From contig NZ_FOHJ01000008.1 of assembly GCF_900111405.1 (NCBI RefSeq), positions 85,805-149,804 on the forward strand: a stretch of DNA of 64,000 bases. The letters run 5' to 3'. The translations under genes and the position numbers were made by a program. The notes beneath the pieces were generated by a model. It had not been told where the DNA came from. It searched no databases and was given only the letters and a program-made list of their open reading frames with translations. Shown piece by piece: positions 41,915 to 50,555 of this stretch. The DNA comes from Salinibacillus kushneri. GTDB taxonomy: Bacteria; Bacillota; Bacilli; Bacillales; Alkalibacillaceae. How positions within the stretch are numbered: the first letter of the stretch is position 1; every line of letters begins with the position of its first letter.

Positions 41915-42491
41915 TGAACTACCTCCCAAATATCCTAAAAACAGCTATTTATAATAATATATAAAGTATACTATATTAAATATCCTTTTAGGGTACACAT
42001 AAAATGAACAAAATATAATGTTGTAATTATAGTACTTCTTATTGTTCAAAATAAGTTGTTTAATTGAATAATGTGATTATAGCCACAAGAATGTACCACC
42101 TTTACCATTAGTTCCACGGGTTTCCCACTTATTGTCAACGCATTTACCATAGAAAAACTCTTTAGAGATATTGAATTGAAAAAGCCTAATCCTCCTATTT
42201 TACCAAGGGATTAGGCTTATAAGCTGTCCGCAATCGCGCCATATTGTTGACTATCAGCTTCTATTGCGTAATATCATTGTACAGCATATAAATGACAATG
42301 TTTTTCGTCTTTCTTCTACGTTACTCCCTTATAATTGAACATAATTACAAAAAATACAGCTTGTTTTCAACACTTTATCTTTCTTTTATTCAATTGGTTT
42401 GGCTTGTTTTATTTAAGAATTTAAAAGCGTTTATCTCATTGTTTGCTTCTAGAATACTTTCCATTATTTAGTGTTATTCTGATAATAGTTA
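41915..42491. other. Intergenic region upstream of the HEPN/NACHT pair
   Basis: Holds a reverse-strand terminator (AAGCCTAATCC / GGATTAGGCTT, 42182-42218, then TTTTTC) with no gene in front of it now. The stretch 42220-42290 is G+C-richer (GCAATCGCGCCATATTG) and may be a fragment of an interspersed repeat. No ORF I would defend. Confidence 0.5.
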
Positions 42492-42509
42492 TTGAAGGAA
42501 GGTGATTGT

Positions 42510-42695
42510 ATGCAAAAAGGACAAACCGTATTCGTGGTTGAAAATAATCAATTTTGTAAGGGTGAAATTAGTTGGTTCTTAGGGAATGGAGAAGTACAAA
42601 TTATTCTAAATGATTTAACTCACAACTCACTTATCGTAACAAGAACCTACGAAATTGACCTCTTTACTACCTTCAATGAAGTAACAAATTTTTAA
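42510..42695 (+). CDS. Small protein of 61 residues, unknown
   Basis: GGAAGGTGATT precedes the ATG at 42510 (six codons inside the longest frame). The product starts MQKGQTVFVVENNQFCKGEI and ends in FNEVTNF: strand-rich, like a small SH3-type barrel (compare DNA- or ribosome-binding KOW-like domains), which is an impression only. No partner gene is obvious. Confidence 0.6.
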   Translation: MQKGQTVFVVENNQFCKGEISWFLGNGEVQIILNDLTHNSLIVTRTYEIDLFTTFNEVTNF

Positions 42696-42902
42696 AATCT
42701 CAAGATAATATTAAGAAAAATATAGAGGTAAATATAAAAAATTTAATATTGATGAAGACAAGAAACGTTTAAAGAAAAAGCAACTTCTTATTGAAGAAAA
42801 AAACGCCAAAAACCAAAAGAAGAAAAAACACACGTCGAGTAGGAATTCTAGAATCTAAATATAAAAAACAGGGAAAACAACGGAATGAATTAAATAAAGA
42901 GA

Positions 42903-43085
42903 ATGAAGAGAAAAGGAAAAAAGAAGCAAAAAGATAATAAATACATAAGACTACAGGCAAATTCAGAAGCAAGGAAAAGAAATAGAGAAATTCAAGCGCA
43001 AAAAACTAAGGATATGCCTAGAAAGAAAACATGTAACTCTTGTGGCTCACCAATTGGTCCATCTAGTCATTGTGGTTGTAGTTAA
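42903..43085 (+). CDS. Small basic protein with zinc-ribbon-like cysteines, perhaps a fragment
   Basis: 60 residues, strongly basic (KRKGKKKQKDNK) with CNSCGSPIGPSSHCGCS at the end, four or five cysteines spaced as in a zinc ribbon. The region just before it (42740-42900) is also Lys-rich in another frame, so the ORF may be the tail of a decayed longer gene. The ribosome site is weak (AAAGAG). Confidence 0.4.
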   Translation: MKRKGKKKQKDNKYIRLQANSEARKRNREIQAQKTKDMPRKKTCNSCGSPIGPSSHCGCS

Positions 43086-43110
43086 TAACCAAATTTATAG
43101 CAGTAGCAAG

Positions 43111-43140
43111 TTGAGGTTTAATGAGGTTTAATGAGGTTTA
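43111..43140. repeat. Three 10-bp tandem repeats
   Basis: The unit ATGAGGTTTA (first copy TTGAGGTTTA) occurs three times without spacers. Confidence 0.85.
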
Positions 43141-43280
43141 AGTAAGAAAAGAAATGGATAGGATTAGTTAGTTAGTTATTATTGTTGTCATATCCCTATG
43201 GTTCTCTTAGAAAAATCTGAATCTGATAAAGCTGAAGAAAGAGAGCTTCAAGAATATACCGAGAAGATTGATAAGATGAT

Positions 43281-44531
43281 TTAACTGCTCTGCTTTATAG
43301 GATTTTTATTTACTATATAAAGCATTGAGATAATTAATATAACAATTCCGCATAATAGCATAATCGTTGATATTGAAAGGGTAAAGTATAATGATAAAGA
43401 GACAAATGCATATGATAATGGAACTAATCCATTTGAAGAAGCATTAACGAGACTCATAACTCTTCCAATTTTATCAACATGAGTTTTTTCTTGTATGGAT
43501 GAAATTAGTAATACATTTATAAATGAAGAAGAAATTCCCATTAGTAAAAGAAGAATTATTCCGGTCCAAATATTAGGTATATAACCTAGGAAAGATAGTA
43601 AGAACCCTACGCAACCAATTACATAAAGTATAATATGACCCCTATTTCTGTTCAAATTTAAGATTCCTACTAAAATTGCCCCAAATAACATTCCTCCTTG
43701 GTATGAGCTTTGTAAGAAACTTAAATCTAATGCTTCTCCTTGTATAACATTTTCTACAAGGAGTGGAATTCCCATTAATAAAGGTCCGAAAAAGAAAAAG
43801 TTAATAACAATCAAAAGAAAAATAATATTTTTCAAAAAAGGCATTTCTAATACGTAAGAAAATCCTTCTTTAAGTTGAATAAATGTAGAATCATCACTAT
43901 TATTAGTTTCATTTTCATTTTCATTTATAAATAATGAGAATATGAAAGTTAAAAACAAGAAAAGAGAAATTGTTAAAAATAGAATATTAAAAGTGCCTAT
44001 TGTTAAAATCCACCCCCCAATCATTGGACCCAAAAACATTGCACTTTGATTTGAACTCTGTATGAAGGAATTAGCTCTGGTTAAGTCTTCTTTTGAAACT
44101 ACCATAGGTGTAAGTGAAGTGTTTGCAGGAGAGAAGAATGCATCAACTACACCAAATGAAAATGCGAACATAATTAATGGCCACAGTAGCAACCAATCTA
44201 ACTGTAAAAAGAGGACCATAGCTAATACTAGTAAACATCGAATTAAACTTGAGACTATCATGATTTTTGATCTTTTAATTCTATCAGCCCATACCCCACC
44301 TACAGTCATAAGGATTACACGAGGGATCATTGTAATCATCATTACAATACCGAGAGCAGCTTCTTGATCCAGAACTGTGATAATATACCATTGTTCTGTG
44401 AATAAGTATGTAGACAAAGCAAGGAATGAGAATGTACTTGAAAGCCATAAGAAAAGGAAAGATTTATTTTTTAGTAATTGGATACTTTTTTTCTCTTCTT
44501 GTTTCTTTACCTTAACGGCATCAAACTCCAC
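43281..44531 (-). CDS. MFS efflux transporter
   Basis: 416 residues, 12 predicted membrane segments, with MFS motif A-like GGVWADRIKRSKIMIVSSLI near residue 78 and a long hydrophilic centre after segment six. The closest general group is the Bcr/macrolide-type DHA3 exporters. GTG start overlapping the regulator stop (TAGTG), with GAGGAGG upstream, so it is translationally coupled to the ArsR-type gene. Efflux of a drug or metabolite is inferred; substrate unknown. Confidence 0.87.
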   Translation of the reverse strand: MEFDAVKVKKQEEKKSIQLLKNKSFLFLWLSSTFSFLALSTYLFTEQWYIITVLDQEAALGIVMMITMIPRVILMTVGGVWADRIKRSKIMIVSSLIRCLLVLAMVLFLQLDWLLLWPLIMFAFSFGVVDAFFSPANTSLTPMVVSKEDLTRANSFIQSSNQSAMFLGPMIGGWILTIGTFNILFLTISLFLFLTFIFSLFINENENETNNSDDSTFIQLKEGFSYVLEMPFLKNIIFLLIVINFFFFGPLLMGIPLLVENVIQGEALDLSFLQSSYQGGMLFGAILVGILNLNRNRGHIILYVIGCVGFLLSFLGYIPNIWTGIILLLLMGISSSFINVLLISSIQEKTHVDKIGRVMSLVNASSNGLVPLSYAFVSLSLYFTLSISTIMLLCGIVILIISMLYIVNKNPIKQSS

Positions 44532-45139
44532 TATTTATCCTCCTCTGAATTAGAAAATAAGAATTCATCTATCTTAAAAGCAGTAGTCATAATATAATAC
44601 TTATCTTTATCGTCTTTATCTTTGGTTTCGTTATTACAAGAAAGCTCATTAATTAACTCTCTATACTTATTAGCAAATTCTAAGAATTTTTCTTTGCTAA
44701 CAGATACTTCCTGTTGGAGTGATAAACTATTCCATTTTTCCACATCTGCCGACTCTGGAGAGAAAGAAGAACTAGGAGCAGTTATAACCCTAGATTTAGC
44801 TCTGTCAAGAACTTCTAAGTAAGATTGCCTGGTAGCCTCTTCTGACTCACTGAAAACTAAAAGTGAGTCATCAGGAATAAAACCTTTTGCAATAGCTTGA
44901 TAGTACTTAAGAATATTTCCTCCTCTTTCAATTTTTTTGACTAGTTTAATAAATTCATATTTTTCAAGTTCCCTTAAATGGTAAAGTATTTTAGCTCTTG
45001 ATAAATTGAGGTTTTCAGCTAATTGATGACCAGTATGGGGTTTTTCAATCAAATAACTCAAAATTTTAATGCGTAAGGGATCACTAATAATTTTTAATTG
45101 TTCATATGAAGTAATTGTCGAAATAGGTTTTTGTTTCAT
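44531..45139 (-). CDS. ArsR-type winged-helix regulator
   Basis: 202 residues. The winged helix fills the first 90 (QLKIISDPLRIKILSYLIEK, TGHQLAENLNLSRAKILYHL, RELEKYEFIKLVK), as in ArsR-like HTH_20 proteins; the rest is a helical dimer/effector domain. No metal-binding CxC motif, so the ligand is probably an organic compound. A palindrome between its ribosome site and promoter (45159-45176) is a good operator candidate. It forms an operon with the MFS gene. Confidence 0.88.
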   Translation of the reverse strand: MKQKPISTITSYEQLKIISDPLRIKILSYLIEKPHTGHQLAENLNLSRAKILYHLRELEKYEFIKLVKKIERGGNILKYYQAIAKGFIPDDSLLVFSESEEATRQSYLEVLDRAKSRVITAPSSSFSPESADVEKWNSLSLQQEVSVSKEKFLEFANKYRELINELSCNNETKDKDDKDKYYIMTTAFKIDEFLFSNSEEDK

Positions 45140-45158
45140 GAAATTCTCCTTTTTAACC

Positions 45159-45176
45159 AGTTAAATATTTTTAACT
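45159..45176. promoter_or_regulatory. Candidate operator of the ArsR/MFS operon
   Basis: AGTTAAA-tatt-TTTAACT, perfect 7-bp arms, 20 bases before the arsR-type start. A related half-like stretch (GTAAATATTTTTAAAT) occurs at about 45304. Confidence 0.6.
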
Positions 45177-45243
45177 AACTATACCAAAAAAAAGAAATAA
45201 TGCAATAGTAGAAGATAGAACGTAATTTAGGTATTTAGGTTCA

Positions 45244-45257
45244 TTTACCTGGGTAAA
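45244..45257. promoter_or_regulatory. TTTACC-TG-GGTAAA palindrome
   Basis: Perfect 6-bp arms; further TTTACCT and AGGTA words flank it, and TTGACA follows at 45276. Likely a protein-binding site controlling the rightward small-peptide transcript. Confidence 0.5.
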
Positions 45258-45337
45258 TAGTTATTTACCTCTATATTGACACAGGGATTTATTGTAAGGT
45301 TAAGTAAATATTTTTAAATGATGAAGGGGGCAATATG

Positions 45338-45461
45338 ATGAAAAAAGTTTTTCTAGGTCTTATTATCTTTACTTGTTTAATACTCAATGTGGGGGATCAT
45401 AGTTAAAAAATTAGCTGATTTAAATGATCCCACACCAAAAAATTCTGAAGAAACTACTTAA
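45338..45461 (+). pseudogene. Phr-like secreted peptide gene, interrupted at a G5 run
   Basis: GGGGG precedes ATG. The peptide starts MKKVFLGLIIFTCLILNVG, a typical export signal, then the frame ends at 45406. Dropping one G at 45391-45395 continues IIVKKLADLNDPTPKNSEETT to 45461, about 40 residues. Size, signal and polar tail match precursor peptides of the Rap-Phr type. The TPR protein that faces it tail to tail supports this idea, although Phr genes usually follow their receptor on the same strand. Confidence 0.45.
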
Positions 45462-45537
45462 ATCCAAAAATGTATCATTTCTTTGTTATTATTTTTCTTC
45501 AAATAAATGGTTATTATATCTAATTTATCTTGGACTC

Positions 45538-46245
45538 CTAGTTTTTTGTATAGTTCATGACTTGTAATGAGGCTTTGTTAAAGTACATATCATGCTTTTC
45601 ATAATATTCTAAACACTTATTAAAAAATTTCAGACTTTCTCTGATATCACCAATCTTCATTTTTATAGATGCAATATTATGCAAAAGTAAATGGTAATCA
45701 TCACTGCCGATACTTAAGAAAATTTCGTAAGACTCTTGAGTTAATAAAAGGCTTTCGTTATAAAGCTCTTTTTTAAATAGAACTTTACCTTTGCCCATAA
45801 GAGAAGAGGCTTTTATGTCTAACATATTAGTTTCTTCAGCAAGCTTTATCACTCGGGAATAATTTGATATAGATTCATCCAATTGTCCCAAACTTAAACA
45901 GAATGTGCCCAGAAACGATAAAGCATACAAATAATCTTTTGTAGTTCTTGATAATTGGCTACCATAAAAAGCACTTTTTTCATAGGATTTTTTAGAGTAA
46001 CTGAAGTTTTCTAAACTGAATGCATATTCCCTTCAATTAAGAAAAATTTGGTTTTCAATTTAGTTTCATTTAGAAGTGAAAAAAGACTTTTATACTCATC
46101 TATAACATGCTGCATAAGTTCATAGTCATCTTTTGAATATAAAATCTCTAGTTTATTAAGAATTAAAGTACCCACAATCGTTTTTTCAAATGTATAATTT
46201 AAAAGATCATCTATCATTTCTAAAGCTTCATTTTGCTCTTGGTTT
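45538..46245 (-). pseudogene. TPR protein (Rap/NprR/AimR-like receptor), truncated and frameshifted
   Basis: From 46245 the frame reads TNQEQNEALEMIDDLLNYTF and KTKFFLIEG, stops at 46011, and goes on in the next frame as EYAFSLENFSYSKKSYEKSA to SFLGTFCLSLGQLDESISNY and later TPR units (HLLLHNIASIKMKIGDIRES). The break lies in GAAGGGAA near 46030. The N-terminal part including any HTH is missing because the sequence switches to an integrase fragment at 46245. Such TPR arrays bind signalling peptides in Bacillus. Confidence 0.72.
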
Positions 46246-46607
46246 GTACCGTTAAGTATCCAGGTTATCCAATCCTAACAAAGCTTGTAGGAACTAGGAT
46301 GAAAAGAATATTAAAATTTTCAGGATTAGAGGCAAAGAAATATAAACCCTACTCTCTCCGTCATACACAGACTTCCCTTCTTGCTGAAGCTGAAGTGGAC
46401 ATTGAGGAGATTATGGATCGTTTAGGACACAACGGTAATAGGAATGCCGAAGTCGATAAAGTGATGGTTCAGGCAAAACAGGCAGAAGCAACTATAACCA
46501 ATCCCACTCATGATACTTTTTGGGGTGGATACTCTGGTCACTTCCAAGACCCAGATGGTCACTTATGGGAAGTAGTTTGGAATCCAAATTGGGATACAAT
46601 TGTATAA
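46246..46607 (+). pseudogene. Chimera of tyrosine recombinase end and glyoxalase-type domain end
   Basis: One open frame joins two unrelated pieces. The first reads YPGYPILTKLVGTRMKRILK and YSLRHTQTSLLAEAEVDIEE, IMDRLGHN: the C-terminal HxxR region of a phage-type integrase, cut before the catalytic Tyr. The second, from about 46440, reads AEVDKVMVQAKQAEATITNP and GGYSGHFQDPDGHLWEVVWN, the end of a VOC (glyoxalase/bleomycin) domain including the final metal-binding Glu. No ribosome site. A deletion joined two genes in frame. Confidence 0.85.
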
Positions 46608-46624
46608 CTCATTTTTACTTAATA

Positions 46625-46652
46625 GAGCTGGTAATAGCCGGCTTTTTTATTG
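46625..46652 (+). terminator. Terminator after the chimeric frame
   Basis: AGCTGG pairs with CCGGCT, then TTTTTT. Probably the original terminator of the VOC gene. Confidence 0.75.
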
Positions 46653-46811
46653 AGTATTAATGGTCTACTAAGACTTAAGTACGTGTATATTCATCAAGCT
46701 GCAAGGTATCAGTCAAAAAAGAAAGACGGTCACTTTTAAGCACCCGTCAGCTTCTCCCAATCACCTATTGCCTTAAGCACTTCAAGCACAACTTTTTCAT
46801 TTATAGTACTA

Positions 46812-47774
46812 TCAATTTCCCCCAAAGTTATCTAGCATTTCACGCACTTCATCTGTTGACTTTGTGTTCATCAATTGATTTCTTAATTGACTTGCCCCTG
46901 GAAACTCACGGACATATATCTTAAAGAAACGCTGAAGAGATGTAAATGGACGGGTTTCAAGTTCTTCTGAATATTGATCATATAGGTCAAGGTGTAACCT
47001 TAAAAGATTAAGCAATTCCTTACTACCATGGTCTTTCGACTCCTTTTCAAAGGCGAATGGATTTTTAAAAATACCCCGTCCAATCATAACCCCATCAACA
47101 CCGTATCTATGAGCGAGTTCCAAGCCAGTTTGACGATCCGGAATATCGCCATTAATCGTCAAAAGTGTATCAGGTGCCACCTCATCACGAAGCTTCTTGA
47201 TCTCCGGAATCAGTTCCCAATGAGCGTCCACATCACTCATTTCCTTTTTGGTACGTAGATGAATAGATAGATTAACGATGTCTTGCTTCAATAGGTGTGT
47301 AAGCCAGTCACGCCATTCGTCTACTTTCGTGTAACCAATCCTTGTCTTCACACTTACAGGCAATCCTCCCGCTTTTGCTGCTTGTATGAGCTCTGCAGCA
47401 ACTTCTGGACGACGAATCAGACCGCACCCCTTCCCATTTGAAACCACATTAGGTACAGGACAACCCATATTAATATCCACACCGCTAAAACCTTCTTTCG
47501 CCATTCCAATACTCATTTGCCGAAAATATTCGGGTTTATCCCCCCATATATGGGCTACAATTGGTTGTTCATCTTCTGTAAAAGTCAAACGCCCACGCAC
47601 ACTATGCTGCCCTTTTGGATGACAATAACTTTCCGTGTTTGTAAATTCTGTAAAAAACACATCAGGTCTCGCAGCATCACTTACGACATGTCGAAACACA
47701 ACATCCGTCACTTCTTCCATTGGTGCTAGTATAAAAAACGGTCGTGGTAAATCGCGCCAAAAATTATCTGTCAT
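46812..47774 (-). CDS. tRNA-dihydrouridine synthase
   Basis: 320 residues, a complete Dus TIM barrel. [20 protein letters not shown] is the FMN-binding start, [20 protein letters not shown] holds the catalytic cysteine, [14 protein letters not shown] and [12 protein letters not shown] follow, and the helical C-terminal part is complete. It reduces uridines in tRNA D-loops. B. subtilis has two dus genes; this one seems an additional or relocated copy in the island. No clear partner genes; a possible terminator lies beyond the coding end. Confidence 0.93.
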   Translation of the reverse strand: MTDNFWRDLPRPFFILAPMEEVTDVVFRHVVSDAARPDVFFTEFTNTESYCHPKGQHSVRGRLTFTEDEQPIVAHIWGDKPEYFRQMSIGMAKEGFSGVDINMGCPVPNVVSNGKGCGLIRRPEVAAELIQAAKAGGLPVSVKTRIGYTKVDEWRDWLTHLLKQDIVNLSIHLRTKKEMSDVDAHWELIPEIKKLRDEVAPDTLLTINGDIPDRQTGLELAHRYGVDGVMIGRGIFKNPFAFEKESKDHGSKELLNLLRLHLDLYDQYSEELETRPFTSLQRFFKIYVREFPGASQLRNQLMNTKSTDEVREMLDNFGGN

Positions 47775-47882
47775 AGAATTTCAAATCCTCTCATGATACG
47801 GGGCATCAGGACAAACCTGATGTGAACCCAAAAATAAAAAGCAAAGGTATCTCTGCTTATTTTACATTTATATCATAAGAAA

Positions 47883-47951
47883 CCGGTACCTGTCACTTCC
47901 CGAAATCAGTCGAATCATATTCGCCCAAAACCGGGAAGTGACAGGTGCCGG
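47883..47951. repeat. Long inverted repeat with 20-bp arms
   Basis: CCGGTACCTGTCACTTCCCG against CGGGAAGTGACAGGTGCCGG, 19 of 20 pairing, 29-base loop. G+C-rich in an A/T-rich context. Words of this type (GGTACCTGTCAC) occur in REP-like repeats of many bacteria. Confidence 0.8.
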
Positions 47952-47986
47952 ATAACATTATATAACGAACCACTCGCTATTCAATC

Positions 47987-48473
47987 TTACTTTCTAATCT
48001 CCTTCCTCTCACCACGCATGGTAAAACAAATATAAACCGTTAAAATAATACAACTAAGAAGTGCCAAATGGAAAATTGTATGAAGGGTATTTGGTACGAT
48101 TCCGTTCATGACAGGCAAGAAGGCATGTGTGTTCCCAAACATTTCATTATAGCTTTCAACCTGTTCCTCTGCCCCAATTCCCCAAAAATAAGGAATTCAC
48201 CATGCAAACAGGGCTCCTGTAAAAATACAAGTTGGGTGAACGATTAACCAAATCCTTACCCAAATGGGATATCTTTACTCGGATCAAGAGCACAATTTGA
48301 CCCACGCCAATCAGGGTAACAACCCGTATTTCTTGGGATGATTTAGCAGAATTAGTAGCTGCAATATCGTTAAGACTACCCAGCGGAACCCAATCTTGTA
48401 CAATCATGAATAGCAGTATAAAAGCATAACCAGCGAGTAATATTTTCTCAGAAAGACGCACATTCCTTTTCAT
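47987..48473 (-). pseudogene. Decayed membrane protein gene next to padR fragment
   Basis: ATG at 48473 follows GGAGTGAGG. The first frame reads MKRNVRLSEKILLAGYAFIL and LFMIVQDWVPLGSLNDI. Near 48265 the frame shifts and continues YPIWVRIWLIVHPTCIFTGA, LFAW, then an in-frame TGA, then IPYFWGIGAEEQVESYNEMF to HTIFHLALLSCIILTVYICF and a normal stop. About 160 residues and four membrane helices in the ancestor. Family not recognised; it is coupled to a PadR regulator. Confidence 0.75.
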
Positions 48474-48504
48474 AAACCTCACTCCAGTCCTTTACGTAAA
48501 AGTT

Positions 48505-48672
48505 TCATAATCGACGTAGTAGTGGATAAAGCGTGCTTTGGTCGATTTTCAGTCCATATTTATCTAAGCTTTGAACTAGAGAGTACCCATATTGCGGTTG
48601 CTTCCGTTTGCTTAGCACGCCCAAAGTCAGCACTCCACGTCTTAGTTCGAGTGATTGCAAAACATCCCCCAA
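48505..48672 (-). pseudogene. PadR-family regulator, C-terminally cut
   Basis: TTG start after GAGGTGATT. 55 residues: ELRRGVLTLGVLSKRKQPQY and GYSLVQSLDKYGLKIDQSTL, YPLLRRL, the PadR winged helix. A normal PadR would go on for about 50 further residues; here a stop follows LRRL at once and the next gene starts 30 bases on. It is too short for the ORF list cutoff. Possibly a frameshift truncated it. Confidence 0.8.
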
Positions 48673-48956
48673 ATTAATCACCTCATTTTTCTTACACTGT
48701 GTTTAATACAGTATTAGACTAAATACATCCAACGTTGTGATACAATATAATCAGCTTATTTAAGATAAATGATTTTTTAGAATCCTTGCTGTATAATGAA
48801 TAACAGAAAATTTTTTGGCAAAGATTTCAAACATCTGTATCAATTGGGGCCAAAATCAGGTGAATTTTTGGAAAATAACCTCTAACTCTTATATCAAGGG
48901 TTATAATAACTGATTACTAAACTCGTTAATGAGATTGTGCCCAACCTCATTATTTA
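48673..48956. other. Promoter region of the PadR fragment plus a 16-bp direct repeat
   Basis: CCAAAATCAGGTGAAT occurs at 48850-48865 and again at 49139-49154, 289 bases apart. No gene between them. Confidence 0.55.
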
Positions 48957-49000
48957 AAAGCCCTGAATTTCCAGATATACAATGAAATTCAGGGCTTTTT
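48957..49000. terminator. Orphan strong terminator
   Basis: AAAAGCCCTGAATTT pairs with AAATTCAGGGCTTTT, T-run on the forward side. It lies between the two 16-bp direct repeats. Confidence 0.75.
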
Positions 49001-49200
49001 ATTTCCCCCATTAGAGTTGTGTTAAAGGATTTATTTACGATTTTATCTGACATGGAAAAGCTGGGTGGATTGGAATAACACCAAATATTGCTATCACTTT
49101 ACTAAGCTTAATTATAGCTAGAATCTATTGCTATTTGTCCAAAATCAGGTGAATCCTATTCATTATAATTGCAAAACACCATTTAAAAGGAGATTCTTTT

Positions 49201-50382
49201 ATGAAACACATGAACAGTAAATCAACCTTATCAACCATCCTGCTGCTGACGGGCATTGTATTGATAGCCATTAACCTAAGACCTGCGATAACTTCTGTCG
49301 GACCTTTAATGGGGACTATTCGTGATGATATTGGTCTAGCGAATTGGAATACAGGACTTATTACAAGCCTCCCACTGCTTGCCTTTGCGATCATGTCTCC
49401 AGTTGCTCCCAAAATAGCCAATCGATTGGGCAATGAAAAAGCGTTATTATTGGGATTAATCTTATTACTATCAGGTATTGGTATTCGTTCACTAGCTTTG
49501 GTTCCAGCATTATATATTGGAACAACGTTTGTCGGCTTAGGTATTGCTGTCTGTAATGTTTTATTACCTGGTGTAATCAAAGAAAAATTTCCTGATAAAG
49601 TTGGACTAATGACAGGAGCTTATACAACGATTATGTCTGTATTTGCCGCAATTGCTTCTGGCTTAAGTGTTCCGTTAGCTACAGCACTTGGATGGCAAAT
49701 GTCATTACTTATTTGGGCTTTGTTTGCTCTAATCGGAATTACCATTTGGGTAATCATTAATCACAAAAATAATGACACACCCGACCAACAATATTTTGAG
49801 ACCAATAGTAGTCAATTATTTCGATCTGCTATGGCTTGGCAGGTAACCTTATTTATGGGACTTCAATCATTTCTTTTTTATGTCACCATCTCCTGGTTAC
49901 CAGAATTGCTGCACCACTCAGGCATTTCAATTGAAACAGCTGGCTGGCTTTTGTCATATATGCAATTTATTAGTTTACCTGTAACATTTTATACACCGAT
50001 TTTAGCCAGCCGATTTAACAATCAACAAGGAATTAGCATTGGAATTGGATTATTGGGGCTATTAGGTTACGGTGGATTACTATTTGATGGATCATTATTC
50101 ATAACTATTATTTCGGTTACATTAATTGGTTTTGCCTTAGGAGCCTGTATTAGTCTTGCTTTAGCCTTTCTAGGTATGCGTAGCATTGATGCTAAACAAG
50201 CTGCAAACCTATCCGGAATGGCACAATCCTTTGGTTATTTACTTGCAGCGATAGGGCCTTTGCTTATCGGATTACTGTTTGATATTACCAAAACATGGAC
50301 GGTCCCATTACTTGTGATGTTAATAGTTGTACTCGTTTTAACTGGATTCGGAATCGGGGCAGGAAGAGATAAGTATGTTTAG
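49201..50382 (+). CDS. CynX/NimT-type MFS transporter
   Basis: 393 residues and 12 membrane segments. LIAINLRPAITSVGPLMGTI is the CynX/NimT hallmark at the first helix, and MSPVAPKIANRLGNEKALLL is the motif-A loop. The family includes cyanate and 2-nitroimidazole transporters and B. subtilis YycB. AAAAGGAG precedes the ATG. Single gene with a strong shared terminator 108 bases on. Confidence 0.9.
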   Translation: MKHMNSKSTLSTILLLTGIVLIAINLRPAITSVGPLMGTIRDDIGLANWNTGLITSLPLLAFAIMSPVAPKIANRLGNEKALLLGLILLLSGIGIRSLALVPALYIGTTFVGLGIAVCNVLLPGVIKEKFPDKVGLMTGAYTTIMSVFAAIASGLSVPLATALGWQMSLLIWALFALIGITIWVIINHKNNDTPDQQYFETNSSQLFRSAMAWQVTLFMGLQSFLFYVTISWLPELLHHSGISIETAGWLLSYMQFISLPVTFYTPILASRFNNQQGISIGIGLLGLLGYGGLLFDGSLFITIISVTLIGFALGACISLALAFLGMRSIDAKQAANLSGMAQSFGYLLAAIGPLLIGLLFDITKTWTVPLLVMLIVVLVLTGFGIGAGRDKYV

Positions 50383-50489
50383 CTCTAATCGAGCAAGAGT
50401 TTATCCTTCCCAACAATGTATATGGATTTAACCAGTTCATCCGTATCACGTGTTGCTTGCCTAATTTCCTATTACTTTTAAGAAAAAAT

Positions 50490-50526
50490 AAAAGAACAGA
50501 AGCTATAAAGAGCTCCTGTTCTTTTA
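50490..50526. terminator. Bidirectional terminator
   Basis: AAAAGAACAGAAGCT pairs with AGCTCCTGTTCTTTT (one mismatch); T-rich on both sides. Confidence 0.88.
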
Positions 50527-50555
50527 ACCATTTAATTATCCATATTTAATAAGAT

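Noticed and set aside
43111..43140. CRISPR-like repeats
   Set aside because: Only three 10-bp units with no spacers; no cas genes in the window.
49131..49580. Reverse ORF opposite the CynX-type transporter
   Set aside because: Shadow of a clear membrane-protein frame on the forward strand.
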